Origin: Chrysemys picta bellii
Taxonomy: Eukaryota > Chordata > Testudines > Emydidae
Length of the DNA stretch: 64,000 bases
Direction: 5' to 3'
NCBI RefSeq assembly: GCF_011386835.1
Contig: NC_088795.1
Span: 14,303,441 to 14,367,440 of the forward strand
This document shows, piece by piece, positions 61,733 to 64,000 of this stretch. The notes under the pieces were generated by a model that searched no databases, had not been told where the DNA came from, and was given only the letters and a program-made list of their open reading frames with translations. The first letter of the stretch is position 1, and the number at the start of each line of letters is the position of its first letter. Made by a program: the position numbers and the translations under genes.

Positions 61733-63530
61733 CATAAGAAAGGCCATACCGAGTCAGACCAAAGGTCCATCTAGCCCAGTATCCTGTCTACCAACAGTGG
61801 CCAATGCCAGGTGCCCCAGAGGGAGTGAACCTAACAGGCAATGATGAAGTGATCTCTCTCCTGCCATCCATCTCCACCCTCTGACAGACAGAGGCTAGGG
61901 ACACCATTCCTTACCCCTCCTGGCTAATAGCCATTAATGGACTTCACCACCATGAATTTATCCAGTTCTCTTTTAAACTCTGTTATAGTCCTAGCCTTCA
62001 CAACCTCCTCAGGTAAGGAGTTCCACAAGTTGACTGTGCGCTGCGTGAAGAAGAACTTCCTTTTATTTGTTTTAAACCTGCTGCCTATTAATTTCATTTG
62101 ATGACCCCTAGTTCTTGTATTATGGGAATAAGTAAATAACTTTTCCTTATCCACTTTCTCCACATCACTCATGATTTTATATACCTCTATCATATCCCCC
62201 CTTATTCTCCTCTTTTCCAAGCTGAAGAGTCCTAGCTTCTTTAATCTCTCCTCATATGGGACCCGTTCCAAACCCTTAATCATTTTAGTTGTCCTTTTCT
62301 GAACCTTTTCTAGTGCCAGGATATCTTTTTTGAGATGAGGAGACCACATCTGTACGCAGTATTCGAGATGTGGGTGTACCATCGATTTATATAAGGGCAA
62401 TAATATATTCTCAGTCTTATTCTCGATCCCCTTTTTAATGATTCCTAACATCCTGTTTGCTTTTTTGACCGCCTCTGCACACTGCGCGGACATCTTCAGA
62501 GAACTATCCACGATGACTCCAAGATCTTTTTCCTGACTTGTTGTAGCTAAATTAGCACCCATCATATTGTATGTATAGTTGGGGTTATTTTTTCCAATGT
62601 GCATTACTTTACATTTATCCACATTAAATTTCATTTGCCATTTTGTTGCCCAATCACTTAGTTTTGTGAGATCTTTTTGAAGTTCTTCACAGTCTGCTTT
62701 GGACTTATCTTTAGCAGTTTAGTATCATCTGCAAACTTTGCCACCTCACTGTTTACCCCTTTCTCCAGATCATTTATGAATAAGTTGAATAGGATCGGTC
62801 CGAGGACTGACCCTTGGGGAACACCACTAGTTACCCCTCTCCATTCTGAGAATTTACCATTAATTCCTACCCTTTGTTCCCTGTCTTTTAACCAGTTCTC
62901 AATCCATGAAAAGACCTTCCCTTTTATCCCATGGCAGCTTAATTTACATAAGAGCCTTTGGTGAGGGACCTTGTCAAAGGCTTTCTGGAAATCTAAGTAC
63001 ACTATGTCCACTGGATCCCCCTTGTCCACATGTTTGTTGACCCCTTCAAAGAATTCTAATAGATTAGTAAGACACGATTTCCCTTTACAGAAACCATGTT
63101 GACTATTGCTCAACAGTTTATGTTTTTCTATGTGTCGGACAATTTTATTCTTAACTATTGTTTCGACTAATTTGCCCGGTACAGACATTAGACTTACCGG
63201 TCTGTAATTGCCGGGATCACCTCTAGAGCCCTTTTTAAATAGTGGCGTTACATTAGCTAACTTCCAGTCATTGGGTACAGAAGCCGATTTAAAGGACAGG
63301 TTACAAACCTTAGTTAACAGTTCCGCAACTTCACATTTGAGTTCTTTCAGAACTCTTGGGTGAATGCCATCTGGTCCCGGTGACTTGTTTATGTTAAGTT
63401 TATCAATTAATTCCAAAACCTCCTCTCGTGACACTTCAATCCGTGACAGTTCCTCAGATTTGTCACCTACAAAAGCCAGCTCAGGTTTGGGAATCTCCCT
63501 AACATCCTCAGCCGTGAAGACTGAAGATTA
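61733..63530 (-). mobile_element. CR1-type LINE, 5'-truncated, with reverse-transcriptase coding sequence
   Basis: On the minus strand two adjoining frames, 63434-62658 and 62634-61924, cover the reverse-transcriptase domain: [60 protein letters not shown] (the YADD-type active site) and [20 protein letters not shown] near the end. The endonuclease domain is missing. One frame break near 62710 separates the two frames. The 3' tail at 61735-61920 ends with tctagatggacctttggtct-type sequence. It is a non-mobile copy in a RUFY3 intron, in the same orientation as RUFY3. Confidence 0.92.
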
Positions 63531-63764
63531 GTATATAACAAAAAACTTTTCTACCTTCCCTACATGAGTAGATACAGTCAGATCCACTAGTGAAATTGGA
63601 TGCCAGAGGAGAGACTGCAAAGCTGTCCTTTTCCAGAGATTATTTTCATTTGTATTATCATAACACTTCGAGATCCTAATTAATATCAGACCCCTTTTGT
63701 GCTAAGAGAGTCTACATCCAAAGAGCACCTAATCTAAACAGACAAAAGGGACAAGAATCCAAAC

Positions 63765-63870
63765 TCATTATTCCCCATTTTACATGGGAAACGGAGGGAA
63801 AGAGATTAACTGATTTGTCCAAAGTCATACAGGAGGCCTGTAGTAGAACGGGGAAGATTAGAATGCATTT
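63765..63870 (-). mobile_element. MIR-like SINE, inverted
   Basis: Reads as reverse MIR: ccccattttacatgggaaac, ggagggaaagagattaactg, gtccaaagtcatacaggagg. Old and partial. Confidence 0.6.
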
Positions 63871-64000
63871 CTGGCTTTAAGGTGAACTACAAAGCAAAAA
63901 TGGAAAAGGAAAAAAAAAGTTATACCTAGATTTGTGTATTGACTGACCTAAGTGACCAGTCTGTGGGGGTTTTCTGCAGAGTGACATTTTTATTTATATT

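Noticed and set aside
61924..63434. A host reverse-transcriptase gene
   Set aside because: Sequence and motifs are CR1 LINE, 5'-truncated with a frame break.

Overview
This is vertebrate nuclear DNA, almost certainly from a hidden-necked (cryptodiran) turtle. The evidence is a tRNA-derived SINE with a CR1-like tail, many CR1 LINE fragments, MIR-like SINEs, hAT fold-back elements and several turtle-type MITEs, together with intron-rich genes that have GT-AG splice sites and CpG-island promoters. The species is not determined. Only a small part of the window codes for protein, and most open frames in it are chance or repeat-derived.

Three genes can be read exon by exon, in an order I recall from other amniotes (MOB1B - GRSF1 - RUFY3). 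(1) MOB1B, minus strand: only the 14-nt first coding exon (7601-7614) and its CpG island (about 7160-7810) are seen; 1-7600 is intron 1. (2) GRSF1, plus strand, complete: nine coding exons between 20227 and 33449 give a 463-residue mitochondrial G-rich-RNA-binding protein with three RRMs, and a non-coding last exon follows at 35320. (3) RUFY3, minus strand, 3' part only: ten exons from 60966 down to 40051 encode the distal coiled coil and the C-terminal FYVE-like zinc finger of the long isoform. An alternative terminal exon at 56090-56162 encodes the C-terminus of the short isoform. GRSF1 and RUFY3 converge tail to tail; MOB1B and GRSF1 diverge head to head across about 12.6 kb.

Layout. 1-7600: MOB1B intron 1 with a CR1 fragment. 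7160-7810: MOB1B CpG island and exon 1. 7850-10000: a C-rich minisatellite of 17 units just upstream of MOB1B. 10200-19900: intergenic DNA with MIR, CR1, SINE, LTR-like and nested MITE remnants. 19930-20600: GRSF1 CpG island. 20227-35500: GRSF1, whose introns carry a hAT element, a palindromic MITE and two retroposed palindromes with target-site duplications. 35500-40050: the intergenic/3'UTR interval. 40051-64000: RUFY3, with a three-layer nest of DNA transposons (40687-43231), several CR1 pieces and a 1.8-kb CR1 reverse-transcriptase fragment (61733-63530).

I found no sign of an unknown multi-gene system. The most unusual structures are the minisatellite at the MOB1B promoter, the perfect 60-bp palindrome with target-site duplication in GRSF1 intron 1, the fold-back hAT nest, and two gene-model details: the GRSF1 stop codon lies exactly at an exon end, and an Arg of the RUFY3 FYVE RVC motif has become Cys.
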